From LMUY01 sp965199005 (GTDB lineage Bacteria; Pseudomonadota; Alphaproteobacteria; Acetobacterales; Acetobacteraceae), in assembly GCA_965199005.1 (NCBI GenBank), contig CBDAQK010000006.1, forward strand, positions 930,001 through 994,000: 64,000 nucleotides of DNA, given 5' to 3'. Shown here one piece after another: positions 42,252 to 50,126 of this stretch. A program made the translations under genes and the position numbers. The notes beneath the pieces were generated by a model, which worked only from the letters and a program-made list of their open reading frames with translations, had not been told where the DNA came from and made no database searches. Positions within the stretch are counted from its first letter, which is position 1; every line of letters begins with the position of its first letter.

Positions 42252-43331
42252 CTAACCGAGTAAGCGACCAATGACGCGCGCAGTGTAATCCACAACCGGA
42301 ATAATGCGCCCATAATTGATTCGCGTCGGGCCGATGACGCCGATCGCGCCGACGATCTTGTCGGCCTCGTTGCGGGCCGGGGCCACGACCATCGAAATCC
42401 CAGCGGCGCCGAACAGGCCGCTTTCGGCACCGATGAAGATGCGCACGCCGTCCGACTGCTCCGCCAGTTCCAGCAGGCGCAGCAGGGTATCCTGGGTTTC
42501 CAGCCGCTCGAACAAGACCTGGATGGCGCTGATCCGCTCGATCTGGGTCACGTCGGAGAGCAGCCGGCTCTGGCCGCGGACGATCAAGTTGCCACCGAAC
42601 CCGCCGCTGGGCGCCGCCGCCCAGGTCGCCAGGCCAGCCTCCACCACCAAGGCCGACAGCACGTCGAGCTGGGTGCGGTTGGCAGTCATCTCGGCACTGA
42701 CGATGGCGCGCAGTTCCGCCAGCGAGCGGCCGGACAGCCGCGCGTTCAGGTAGTTTGCCGCCTCCGTCAGGGAGGAGGGCGGCAGGCCGGGCGGTGTTTC
42801 GATCACCCGGTTTTCCACCTGCCCATCCGCACCCACCAGGATCACGAGCGCCCGGCCAGGCCCTAGCGGCACGAACTCGATGTGCCGGATCGCGCCGTCG
42901 TTCTTCGGGGCGAGCACCAGCCCGGCCGCCGCAGAAAGGCCGGAGAGCATGGAGGAGGCGTCTGCCAGCGTGTCCTGCAGCGAGCGTCCGCGTGTCTCCA
43001 GCGCCCGGCCGATCTGGTCGCGCTCATCCTCGCTGAGGTCGCCGAACTGGAGCAGGCCGTCGACGAACAGGCGGAGCCCACGGTCGGTGGGTAGGCGACC
43101 GGCTGAGGTGTGGGGTGCAAAGAGCAACCCGGCATCGGTCAAATCCGCCATCACGCTGCGGATGGTGGCCGGCGAGAGCGGGATGGGCAGCCGCCGCGAG
43201 AGGGTGCGGCTGCCGACCGGTTCCCCGGTTTGCACGAATTGCTCGACGATCTCCCGCAACACCGCGGCGCTGCGCGGGTCGAGGTCATGCGGTGGATGGG
43301 TGCGTGGCGGCAGGAACGACCGGTCGATCAT
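42252..43331 (-). CDS. hrcA: Heat-inducible transcription repressor HrcA
   Basis: HrcA (359 aa) represses chaperone genes by binding CIRCE operators and is assisted by GroEL. The N-terminal winged helix has LREIVEQFVQTGEPVGSRTL and SPATIRSVMADLTDAGLLFA with PHTSAGRLPTDRGLRLFVD. The GAF-like middle and C-terminus have LVILVGADGQVENRVIETPP, NYLNARLSGRSLAELRA and GAIGVIGPTRINYGRIIPVV. ATG 43331 is preferred; the frame extends to a TTG at 43385 that would run toward rph. It is divergent from rph (117 nt). No CIRCE was found by eye near hrcA, grpE or dnaK, so its targets (for example groESL) are probably elsewhere. Confidence 0.95.
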   Translation of the reverse strand: MIDRSFLPPRTHPPHDLDPRSAAVLREIVEQFVQTGEPVGSRTLSRRLPIPLSPATIRSVMADLTDAGLLFAPHTSAGRLPTDRGLRLFVDGLLQFGDLSEDERDQIGRALETRGRSLQDTLADASSMLSGLSAAAGLVLAPKNDGAIRHIEFVPLGPGRALVILVGADGQVENRVIETPPGLPPSSLTEAANYLNARLSGRSLAELRAIVSAEMTANRTQLDVLSALVVEAGLATWAAAPSGGFGGNLIVRGQSRLLSDVTQIERISAIQVLFERLETQDTLLRLLELAEQSDGVRIFIGAESGLFGAAGISMVVAPARNEADKIVGAIGVIGPTRINYGRIIPVVDYTARVIGRLLG

Positions 43332-43448
43332 TGGAATCGTGAAGCTAGGTAGCTCCCGGCCCAGGGTCAAATGATGCGCGTTCAATTGCGGGCTGGTGCG
43401 TTGGGGGCGGCGCTCCTAAGCCAGGCGCAAAGTCAGAGGAGACATGCC

Positions 43449-44159
43449 ATGCGCCCATCCGGCCGCGCCCCCGAGGCGCTGCGCGACATATCGTTCACCA
43501 CCGGGTTTGCCCGCCATGCGGAAGGGTCGTGCCTGATCCGGATGGGCGGGACCGAGGTCTTGTGCGCAGCGAGCGTGGAGGGGCGGGTGCCCGGCTTCCT
43601 GCGCGGAAAGTCGGAGGGATGGGTGACGGCTGAGTACGGGATGCTGCCCCGTGCCACCCACCGGCGGGGCGAGCGAGAGGCGGCAAGGGGTCAGCAATCC
43701 GGCCGCACGCAGGAAATCCAGCGGCTGATTGGCCGCTCGCTGCGGGCGGTGGTCGACCGCAAGGCCTTGGGTGAAATGACTGTCACGCTCGATTGTGACG
43801 TGCTGAACGCCGATGGCGGCACGCGTTGCGCGGCCATCACCGGGGCGTGGGTGGCGCTCGCCCTGGCATTGCGCCGGCTGGAGGCAAGCCGGGTGATCGC
43901 CCGTTCCCCGCTCCTGGGGCAGGTGGCCGCAGTTTCGTGCGGGCTGGTAGGCGGCCAGGCCGTGCTCGACCTCGATTATGTGGAAGATTCCGGCGCAGAC
44001 GCGGATGCCAATTTTGTCCTGACTGAGAACGGTATCGTTGAGATTCAAGCGACTGCCGAGCGGTCTGCCTTCACCGACGAACAATTTGCCGAGCTGTTGC
44101 GCCTGGCGCGGCTGGGCACGGGCCAACTTTATGCGATGCAGTTGGAGGCGCTTGGATGA
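43449..44159 (+). CDS. rph: Ribonuclease PH
   Basis: RNase PH (236 aa) trims tRNA 3' ends phosphorolytically. The N-terminus is RPSGRAPEALRDISFTTGFA, and the RNase-PH core has GSCLIRMGGTEVLCAASVEG, WVTAEYGMLPRATHRRGERE, GRTQEIQRLIGRSLRAVVDR and TLDCDVLNADGGTRCAAITG. The end has FVLTENGIVEIQATAERSAF. ATG 43449 is set by AGAGGAG at 43435-43441; the longer open frame upstream lacks RNase PH likeness. It overlaps rdgB by four nt (ATGA). The pair rph-rdgB opposite hrcA-grpE is a common alphaproteobacterial arrangement. Confidence 0.96.
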   Translation: MRPSGRAPEALRDISFTTGFARHAEGSCLIRMGGTEVLCAASVEGRVPGFLRGKSEGWVTAEYGMLPRATHRRGEREAARGQQSGRTQEIQRLIGRSLRAVVDRKALGEMTVTLDCDVLNADGGTRCAAITGAWVALALALRRLEASRVIARSPLLGQVAAVSCGLVGGQAVLDLDYVEDSGADADANFVLTENGIVEIQATAERSAFTDEQFAELLRLARLGTGQLYAMQLEALG

Positions 44160-44770
44160 CCCGGCGGCTGCAAGCGGGCGACCGGGTGGTGCTTGCCAGC
44201 CATAACGCGGGGAAGCTTCGCGAATTGGAGGCGCTAATGCGGCCGTTCGGCGTGGAGGTGGTCTCCGCCGGGTCGCTGGGGCTGCCCGAGCCGGACGAGA
44301 CCGAGCCGGATTTCGCGGGCAATGCCCGGCTGAAGGCCAGGGCGGCCGCCATGGCCACGGGTTTGCCGGCGCTGGCGGATGATTCGGGGTTTTGCGTGGC
44401 GGCGCTGGGCGGTGCGCCCGGGGTGTTGTCGGCGCGTTGGGCCGGGCCGGGCAAGGATTTTGCCGCGGCGATGACCCGGGTTCACGCGGAGGCGGCTGGA
44501 GAGGGCCGGGCGTGGTTCGTCTGTGCGCTATCGCTGGCGTGGCCTGGTGGGGAGACCGCCACATTCCTTGGCCGGGTGGATGGCACGATGTGCTGGCCGC
44601 CCCGGGGCAAACTCGGGTTTGGCTATGACCCCATGTTCGTGCCCCTCGGCGCCCAGGAGAGCTATGGTGAAATCGACCCGGCGCAGAAGCACGCGTCGAG
44701 CCACCGGGCGGTGGCCTTTGCCGCGTTCACGCTAGCGTGCCTTGGACCGCTTGCCCCGTTCCGGCCTTAA
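44156..44770 (+). CDS. rdgB: Non-canonical purine NTP pyrophosphatase RdgB (HAM1 family)
   Basis: RdgB (204 aa) hydrolyses ITP, dITP and XTP to keep them out of nucleic acids. The family motifs are VVLASHNAGKLRELEALMRP (SxNxxK), ETEPDFAGNARLKARAAAMA, ALADDSGFCVAALGGAPGVL, ARWAGPGKDF, and GKLGFGYDPMFVPLGAQESY with KHASSHRAVAF. All active-site positions are kept. The ATG at 44156 overlaps the rph stop. It has the normal length. Confidence 0.96.
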   Translation: MTRRLQAGDRVVLASHNAGKLRELEALMRPFGVEVVSAGSLGLPEPDETEPDFAGNARLKARAAAMATGLPALADDSGFCVAALGGAPGVLSARWAGPGKDFAAAMTRVHAEAAGEGRAWFVCALSLAWPGGETATFLGRVDGTMCWPPRGKLGFGYDPMFVPLGAQESYGEIDPAQKHASSHRAVAFAAFTLACLGPLAPFRP

Positions 44771-44812
44771 TCGGCTGTCAGTGTACTAGCGATGGGATGG
44801 AGGAAAGCTGCG

Positions 44813-45088
44813 GTGAGTCTTCGAAGAATTGTATTGGGCATTGCCTTCCTTGCGTTTGCCGCGGGACAGGCGGAGGCGCAGTATTATCCGCCTGCTGAGC
44901 CGGGCCCCTATGGTTACGGATATCGCCGCCCGCCGCCCGGTGGTCAGTGCGACGCGTTTCTCCGCACTCCCTACGGGCCACGGCGCGTGGTTTGCCCCAT
45001 GGGCCGGCCAAAGCCGGTTGGATTTGAATGCGCGTGTCCGCCGCCGGATGGGTATGGCCCCACTGCCCACGGCCACGTTATTCCTTAA
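44813..45088 (+). CDS. Small secreted protein, Pro/Tyr/Gly-rich (91 aa)
   Basis: A signal peptide (MSLRRIVLGIAFLAFAAGQA, cleavage after AEA, about residue 22) precedes a mature part of roughly 69 residues rich in Pro, Tyr and Gly (QYYPPAEPGPYGYGYRRPPP). It has four cysteines (GGQCDAF, VVCPM, FECACPPP), which suggests disulfide bonds in the periplasm. The start is set by GGAGGAA at 44799-44805, seven nt before GTG 44813; an ATG at 44792 would place the ribosome site inside the gene. No family is recognised. It is convergent with the YbaK-like gene, overlapping by 11 nt. Confidence 0.7.
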   Translation: MSLRRIVLGIAFLAFAAGQAEAQYYPPAEPGPYGYGYRRPPPGGQCDAFLRTPYGPRRVVCPMGRPKPVGFECACPPPDGYGPTAHGHVIP

Positions 45089-45509
45089 TATCCGCGAAGG
45101 CCGCCCCAGTCAGCCGGGCCAGCCAGGCCGCGCTGGTTTGGAACACATGATTGGGCGAGCCCGCAGCGGCCCAGACCGGGTCCAGCATCAGAAGCGTCTC
45201 GTCCAGGAGGATGAGGCAGGGTGTGGCGTGAGCGACCGGCGACACGCCCCCGATGGCAAAGCCCGTCGTTGACCGGACGAAGCTCGCATTCGCCTTGGAC
45301 AGGACGCGCCCGAGCATAACGGCTGCCTTGGCGGCGTCGATCCTGACGGCCCCGGAGGCAACCATGATCGCCGCTTGCCCCTCGGCATCGAACACGATGG
45401 ATTTGGCGATCTGGGCCACCCGGCAGCCGATCGCCAACGCGGCATCGGCTGCGCTACGGGTGCCGGCGGGGAAGGCGGTGATCGTGTCGGCGTGACCCGC
45501 GGCTAGCAA
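45078..45509 (-). CDS. YbaK/ProX-type aminoacyl-tRNA deacylase
   Basis: This 143-aa YbaK/EbsC-family protein clears mischarged tRNAs (Cys-tRNAPro or Ala-tRNAPro type). GTRSAADAALAIGCRVAQIA, KSIVFDAEGQAAIMVASGAV and GFAIGGVSPVAHATPC, with the GxxPPxG-like catalytic loop, are visible. The start is unclear. The frame has no ATG or GTG after the in-frame TGA just upstream, and TTG 45509 cuts into the first helix (NGSSVARVRAAL is encoded before it). A non-standard start near the bactofilin stop is therefore likely. It lies 43 nt after bactofilin on the same strand. Confidence 0.8.
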   Translation of the reverse strand: MLAAGHADTITAFPAGTRSAADAALAIGCRVAQIAKSIVFDAEGQAAIMVASGAVRIDAAKAAVMLGRVLSKANASFVRSTTGFAIGGVSPVAHATPCLILLDETLLMLDPVWAAAGSPNHVFQTSAAWLARLTGAAFADIKE

Positions 45510-45552
45510 GGCCGCCCGAACCCGGGCGACCGAGCTGCCGTTTTCGGGTGGC

Positions 45553-46266
45553 TCAGGCGGCGGTGTCGGCGATTTTCACACTCTCGGACAGCATTTCCAT
45601 GCGGCCGGTGATGTGGCCGCCATCCTCCACCTGCAGGCGGCGGCAACGGGCGGTGCCCAGCACCCTTCCGCTGGCGCGGACGATCAGGTTGCCGCGCGCG
45701 GTCAGCGTGCCGTCGATCGTGCCGGCAACCTCTGCATCCTCAACCTCCACTTCGCCCTTGAACATCCCGCCCGGCGAGATGGACAGCTCGGTGGCGTGGA
45801 TCATGCTGGCCTCAACCGTGCCTTCGACCACGAGGCGCTCGGCGTCCTGCACGGTGCCTTGGACGCTAATGCCGCGCCCAACCACGAGCGTCCGGCGTTC
45901 GGCGCCCTCCCGGCCGGGGGCGCGGCCCGGGCCGGGCGGCCCCGGCATACGTTGGCCGCCAGGCACGGGCATTTGCGGTGTTCCGGGAGGGGCTGGGGGC
46001 ATGGGAGGGCCTGGCGGTGTGGGTTGTGGGGTAGGATTTGGGCTCAGAAACGGCGTGCGACCCATGGCGGCTGCCTCCTTCGGCGGGGCTGGACGGTAAG
46101 GGGGAACTCCCAACCCGTTATCGGGCTGGGGCGGTGGGAGTGGGGGTGCGTCCGTCTTTACCACGGATGCCGCTACGTCGGTCTTTGCCGCCGGCGCGGC
46201 TGCGTCGGCGGATCCGCTCGGAACCGTCTCGGCCTCTGATCCGCTGGGCGGACGACGCTTGAACAA
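45553..46266 (-). CDS. Bactofilin-family cytoskeletal protein with long Pro-rich N-terminus
   Basis: This 237-aa protein has a C-terminal bactofilin beta-helix (about residues 128-230): RTLVVGRGISVQGTVQDAER, LVVEGTVEASMIHATELSIS, GGMFKGEVEVEDAEVAGTID, GTLTARGNLIVRASGRVLGT, then VEDGGHITGRMEM. Bactofilins self-assemble into filaments that guide cell shape, stalk or envelope enzymes. The N-terminal half is disordered, rich in Pro, Gly and Ala, with a PTPQPTPPGPPMPPAPPGTP stretch, much longer than the short tails usual in the family. It begins MFKRRPP at TTG 46266. The lysozyme-fold genes elsewhere in the window are typical bactofilin partners, though not adjacent. Confidence 0.87.
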   Translation of the reverse strand: MFKRRPPSGSEAETVPSGSADAAAPAAKTDVAASVVKTDAPPLPPPQPDNGLGVPPYRPAPPKEAAAMGRTPFLSPNPTPQPTPPGPPMPPAPPGTPQMPVPGGQRMPGPPGPGRAPGREGAERRTLVVGRGISVQGTVQDAERLVVEGTVEASMIHATELSISPGGMFKGEVEVEDAEVAGTIDGTLTARGNLIVRASGRVLGTARCRRLQVEDGGHITGRMEMLSESVKIADTAA

Positions 46267-46372
46267 GGGGACGCCCCTTTCTTCGCAATATGCCGGTCGG
46301 TCCCGGCGTCAGGTAGAGAGGGCTAACATTGGCGGCGTGCCCGAACAACAGGGAATGCTCACGGATGCGTGC

Positions 46373-47062
46373 TCAGTTGCGGTTGAGCACGTGGACCATC
46401 GCCGCAGTACCCACAACCGGCACAAGCAGGTTGAGGCCCGGGACCGTCGCGGCGGCCGCCAGCAGCATGCCGGGCACCAAGACGGCGAGGCGGTGGCGGC
46501 GGTAGAGTGTCTGCGCCTGGCCAAGACCCATGCGGCGCATCGCGACCGCGACGAACAGGCCCCGCCCGATGGCCCAACCGCTGACCAGGATGGCCAATAA
46601 GACGCCAATGCCCGGGACGAGCAGCGCCATCAGCAGGGCCAGGGCGTTCAGCAACAAAACCTGGCAGCCCAGGGTCAGCCCGTCCCACACCTGCGCAGGC
46701 AGCGAGGCGGGGGTGGGCGGCGGCAGATAGGCGTAATGCCGCGCCTCCACCGCCCGTGCGACCCGTTCCATGTAAAGCGTGGCGATGACCATGACGGTGG
46801 GCAGGAACAACCAGAATGCCAGCAGCAACACGCCGATGGTGCCCAGCACGGCGGCGAGCCAACCCGGCCAATGTGCAATGGCAAGAAGGGTGTGCGTGCC
46901 CCAGATGCCACCCCCCAAGAGAACGGCGTAGGCCAGCAGCGACACCAGCACGCTGCGGACCAACACGCCGGCACACGCCGGGTCGTCCAATTGACCGAGA
47001 GCGAGCAGAACGGCTCTCACCACATTGCTCCCGAGGCAAGGCGGTGATAGGCGCGCTGCCAT
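46373..47062 (-). CDS. EI24/CysZ-like inner membrane protein
   Basis: This 229-aa membrane protein has about six hydrophobic segments (VRSVLVSLLAYAVLLGGGIW, WLAAVLGTIGVLLLAFWLFL, LLLNALALLMALLVPGIGVL). The EI24-domain order is kept, including FLPTVMVIATLYMERVARAV, EARHYAYLPP and GWAIGRGLFVAVAMRRMGLG. In E. coli the relative CysZ imports sulfate; for most bacterial EI24 proteins the function is not known. Start ATG 47062, divergent from the PfkB kinase gene by 30 nt. It is upstream of bactofilin on the same strand but separated by about 106 nt. Confidence 0.85.
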   Translation of the reverse strand: MAARLSPPCLGSNVVRAVLLALGQLDDPACAGVLVRSVLVSLLAYAVLLGGGIWGTHTLLAIAHWPGWLAAVLGTIGVLLLAFWLFLPTVMVIATLYMERVARAVEARHYAYLPPPTPASLPAQVWDGLTLGCQVLLLNALALLMALLVPGIGVLLAILVSGWAIGRGLFVAVAMRRMGLGQAQTLYRRHRLAVLVPGMLLAAAATVPGLNLLVPVVGTAAMVHVLNRN

Positions 47063-47092
47063 CGCAGCCCTTTCCTTGATCGGTCACACAGC

Positions 47093-48085
47093 ATGAGCAC
47101 TCCAGCGCGGTTCGACATCATCGGGATTGGTAACGCCATCGTCGATGTGGTGTCGCCGGCCGAGGACCAATTCCTCTCCAAGCATGATATGCGCAAGGGC
47201 GGCATGGCGCTGATCGACTCGGATGCTGCGGACGCGCTGTATCGCGCGATGCCGCCGGGCGCCGAGAGCAGCGGCGGGTCGGGTGCGAATACCTGCGCGG
47301 TTGCGGCGGCGCTGGGTGCCCGGGTCGCCTATCTGGGCAAGGTGGCGGCGGATGGGCTCGGCGCCACGTTTGGGCGCGATATTGCAGCAGCCGGCGTGCA
47401 TTTCCCGACGCCGCCGTTGCAGGGCGGGGCCGCGACGGCACGCTGCCTGATCCTGGTGACGCCGGATGGGCAGCGCACGATGAATACCTTCCTGGGTGCC
47501 TGCGTCGCCTTTGGCGAGGACGACGTGGACGAGGCGTTGGTTGCCGACTCCGCCGTGCTGTATTTGGAGGGCTATTTGTTCGATCCGCCGGCGGCACAGG
47601 CGGCGTTCCGCCGGGCGGCGGCGGCGGCGCATGGCGCCGGGCGGCAGGTGGCGCTGTCCCTCTCCGACGCATTTTGCGTCGACCGGCATCGTGCTGCCTT
47701 CCGGGAGTTGGTGGCCAACGAGGTGGACATCCTGTTCGCCAACGAGACCGAGATTTGCAGCCTGTACGAGTGCAACACCTTCGACGAAGCGGCCGAGGCG
47801 GTACGGGCGGAGGTAGGCCTGGCCGCGCTGACCCGCGGCGAAGACGGCAGCGTTATCCTGCGTGGTGCCGAGCGTGTCGTGGTTGCGGCAGAGCCGGCCA
47901 AATTGGTGGATACGACGGGGGCGGGCGACGCGTATGCGGCTGGTTTCCTGGCGGGCTATACCGCAGGGCGCTCCCTGGCGGCCTGCGGGCGGTTGGGCAG
48001 CATCGCGGCAGCCGAGGTGATCAGCCATTACGGGGCGCGTCCGGTGGCCGACCTCAAAGCCTTGGCCGCGTCCGTTACCGATTGA
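47093..48085 (+). CDS. PfkB-family sugar/nucleoside kinase (adenosine-kinase-like)
   Basis: This 330-aa ribokinase-fold kinase has FDIIGIGNAIVDVVSPAEDQ at the start, GGSGANTCAVAAALGARVAY (substrate G-G-N type site), and VDTTGAGDAYAAGFLAGYTA with the catalytic Asp and anion hole. Its form, including FLSKHDMRKGGMALID and LSLSDAFCVDRHR, is that of alphaproteobacterial adenosine kinase-like proteins. The true substrate (adenosine, ribose, fructose) is inferred only. ATG 47093; divergent from the EI24 gene. A rho-independent terminator follows at 48129-48152. Confidence 0.9.
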   Translation: MSTPARFDIIGIGNAIVDVVSPAEDQFLSKHDMRKGGMALIDSDAADALYRAMPPGAESSGGSGANTCAVAAALGARVAYLGKVAADGLGATFGRDIAAAGVHFPTPPLQGGAATARCLILVTPDGQRTMNTFLGACVAFGEDDVDEALVADSAVLYLEGYLFDPPAAQAAFRRAAAAAHGAGRQVALSLSDAFCVDRHRAAFRELVANEVDILFANETEICSLYECNTFDEAAEAVRAEVGLAALTRGEDGSVILRGAERVVVAAEPAKLVDTTGAGDAYAAGFLAGYTAGRSLAACGRLGSIAAAEVISHYGARPVADLKALAASVTD

Positions 48086-48128
48086 TACGCTCAGCCGCTG
48101 CAACCCCGGGGCCTGGATCCTGAACGAG

Positions 48129-48152
48129 CCTCTCCTCCGGGAGAGGGCTTTT
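48129..48152 (+). terminator. Rho-independent terminator after the PfkB kinase gene
   Basis: Arms CCTCTCC (48129-48135) and GGAGAGG (48140-48146) around TCCG are followed by GC and TTTT (48149-48152), 44 nt after the stop. It separates the kinase gene from typA. Confidence 0.75.
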
Positions 48153-48263
48153 CACGTTTAGCGGCTTTTTGGCTCGTATTTTCACGGGGCTCCGACTATG
48201 TGTGCGCCTGCAACATGAGACAGGCGAGGCCACCCCCCGGGGGATGCGCCCGATAAGACGCAC

Positions 48264-50093
48264 ATGGACATCAGAAACATCGCTATTATTGCCCACGTCG
48301 ACCATGGGAAAACCACCCTGGTGGACCAATTGCTGCGCCAGTCTGGGGCGTTCCGCGAGCACCAGCAAGTCGCTGAGCGAGCGCTGGACCGCAACGACCT
48401 CGAAAAGGAACGCGGGATCACCATTCTGGCGAAGGTCGCCAGCGTGGAGTGGAAGGGCACGCGTATCAATATCGTCGACACGCCGGGCCACGCTGATTTC
48501 GGCGGAGAGGTGGAGCGCATCCTCAACATGGTGGACGGCGCCATCGTCCTGGTCGACGCTGCCGAGGGCGTGCTGCCGCAGACCAAATTCGTCGTGGGCA
48601 AAGCGCTGGCCCAGGGCATCAAGCCGATCGTGGTGATCAATAAGGTCGATCGCCAGGACGCGCGGTCCGACGAGGTCCACAACGAAATCTTCGACTTGTT
48701 CGCGGCGCTGGGTGCCACGGACGAGCAGTTGGACTTTCCGATGCTGTACGCCTCGGGCCGTCAGGGCTGGGCCGACGAAATCCTGGAAGGCGCCCGCAAG
48801 GATTTGAGCCCGATGTTCGACCTGGTGCTGCGCCATGTGCCCGCCCCGGCCCTCGATCCCAGCGCGCCGTTCGCGATGGTGGCCTCCATCCTGGACTACG
48901 ACAACTTCCTAGGCCGCGTGCTCACCGGCCGGGTGGAGCAGGGCACGGCCCGGTTGAACATGCCGCTGAAGGTGCTGCGTTCGGACGGCTCCGTGGTCGA
49001 GACCGGGCGGCTGACCAAGCTAATGAGCTTCCGCGGGCTGGAGCGGGTGGCGGTGGATGAGGTCATTGCCGGCGACATCATCGCGGTGGCCGGGCTGACG
49101 GACGCCACGGTGCCGGACACGGTTGGGTCGCCCGACCTGGCCGAACCGCTGCATGCCACGCCGATCGATCCGCCAACCCTGGCGATGACGTTCCGGGTCA
49201 ATGACGGCCCCTTGGGTGGCCGCGAGGGCAAGAAGGTCACCTCCCGCCAAATCCGCGACCGTCTGCTGCGCGAGGCGGAGGGCAACGTCGCCATCAAGAT
49301 CACCGAGAGCAACGAGAGCGAGGCCTTCGAGGTTGCCGGGCGCGGCGAGTTGCAGTTGGGCGTACTGATCGAGACGATGCGCCGCGAAGGTTTCGAGCTG
49401 ACCATCGGCCGGCCGCGTGTGCTGACCCGCAAGAACGAAGTGACGGGCGAGCGCGAGGAGCCGTACGAGGAGGTCCTGGTCGACGTCGACGAGCCGTATT
49501 CCGGCATCGTCGTGGACAAGATGAGCCGTCGCAAGGGCGTGTTGCAGGACATGCGCCCGTCCGGCGGCGGCAAGGTGCGGCTGACGTTCAAAATCCCGTC
49601 CCGCGGGCTGATCGGGTACCACGGTGAATTCCTGACCGACACGCGTGGCAGCGGGGTGATGAACCGGTTGTTCGACGGGTACGAACCCTGGGCGGGACCG
49701 ATGGAGGGCCGGCGCAATGGCTCGCTGATCTCGACCGAGGGGGGCGAGGCGATCCACTACGCGCTGTGGTATCTGCAGGAACGTGGGACCCTGTTCGTCA
49801 ACCCGGGCGACAAGGTCTATGAGGGGCTGATCCTGGGCGAACACTCTCGCGACTCGGATTTGGACGTCAATCCGATCAAGGAGAAGAAGCTTACCAACGT
49901 CCGTGCCTCGGGCAAGGACGATGCCATGCTGCTGATCCCGCCCCGCCGGATGTCGCTGGAACAGGCGATCTCCTACATCGAGGATGACGAGCTGGTGGAG
50001 GTGACCCCGTTGGCGATCCGCCTGCGCAAGCGCCACCTGAATCCGCATGACCGGAAGAAGGCTGGCCGGCAGACGGATTCCGCGGCGGCGTGA
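48264..50093 (+). CDS. typA: Translational GTPase TypA/BipA
   Basis: TypA (609 aa) is a ribosome-binding GTPase of the EF-G family needed under stress and cold. G1 is AIIAHVDHGKTTLVDQLLRQ, switch I/G2 is ERGITILAKVASVEW, G3 is NIVDTPGHADFGGEVERILN, and G4 is VVINKVDRQDARSDEV. Later domains show GRGELQLGVLIETMRREGFE, PSRGLIGYHGEFLTDTRGSG and the TypA-specific C-terminal VNPIKEKKLTNVRASGKDDA. Length and motifs are complete. ATG 48264 comes after a terminator-separated leader of about 110 nt. It is close before the ampG-like gene (33 nt). Confidence 0.97.
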   Translation: MDIRNIAIIAHVDHGKTTLVDQLLRQSGAFREHQQVAERALDRNDLEKERGITILAKVASVEWKGTRINIVDTPGHADFGGEVERILNMVDGAIVLVDAAEGVLPQTKFVVGKALAQGIKPIVVINKVDRQDARSDEVHNEIFDLFAALGATDEQLDFPMLYASGRQGWADEILEGARKDLSPMFDLVLRHVPAPALDPSAPFAMVASILDYDNFLGRVLTGRVEQGTARLNMPLKVLRSDGSVVETGRLTKLMSFRGLERVAVDEVIAGDIIAVAGLTDATVPDTVGSPDLAEPLHATPIDPPTLAMTFRVNDGPLGGREGKKVTSRQIRDRLLREAEGNVAIKITESNESEAFEVAGRGELQLGVLIETMRREGFELTIGRPRVLTRKNEVTGEREEPYEEVLVDVDEPYSGIVVDKMSRRKGVLQDMRPSGGGKVRLTFKIPSRGLIGYHGEFLTDTRGSGVMNRLFDGYEPWAGPMEGRRNGSLISTEGGEAIHYALWYLQERGTLFVNPGDKVYEGLILGEHSRDSDLDVNPIKEKKLTNVRASGKDDAMLLIPPRRMSLEQAISYIEDDELVEVTPLAIRLRKRHLNPHDRKKAGRQTDSAAA

Positions 50094-50126
50094 CGACGCG
50101 GCCTTGACGCGGCCTGCGTCCGCGGC

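Noticed and set aside
43332..43448. CIRCE operator between hrcA and rph
   Set aside because: No inverted repeat resembling TTAGCACTC/GAGTGCTAA is present in this gap.
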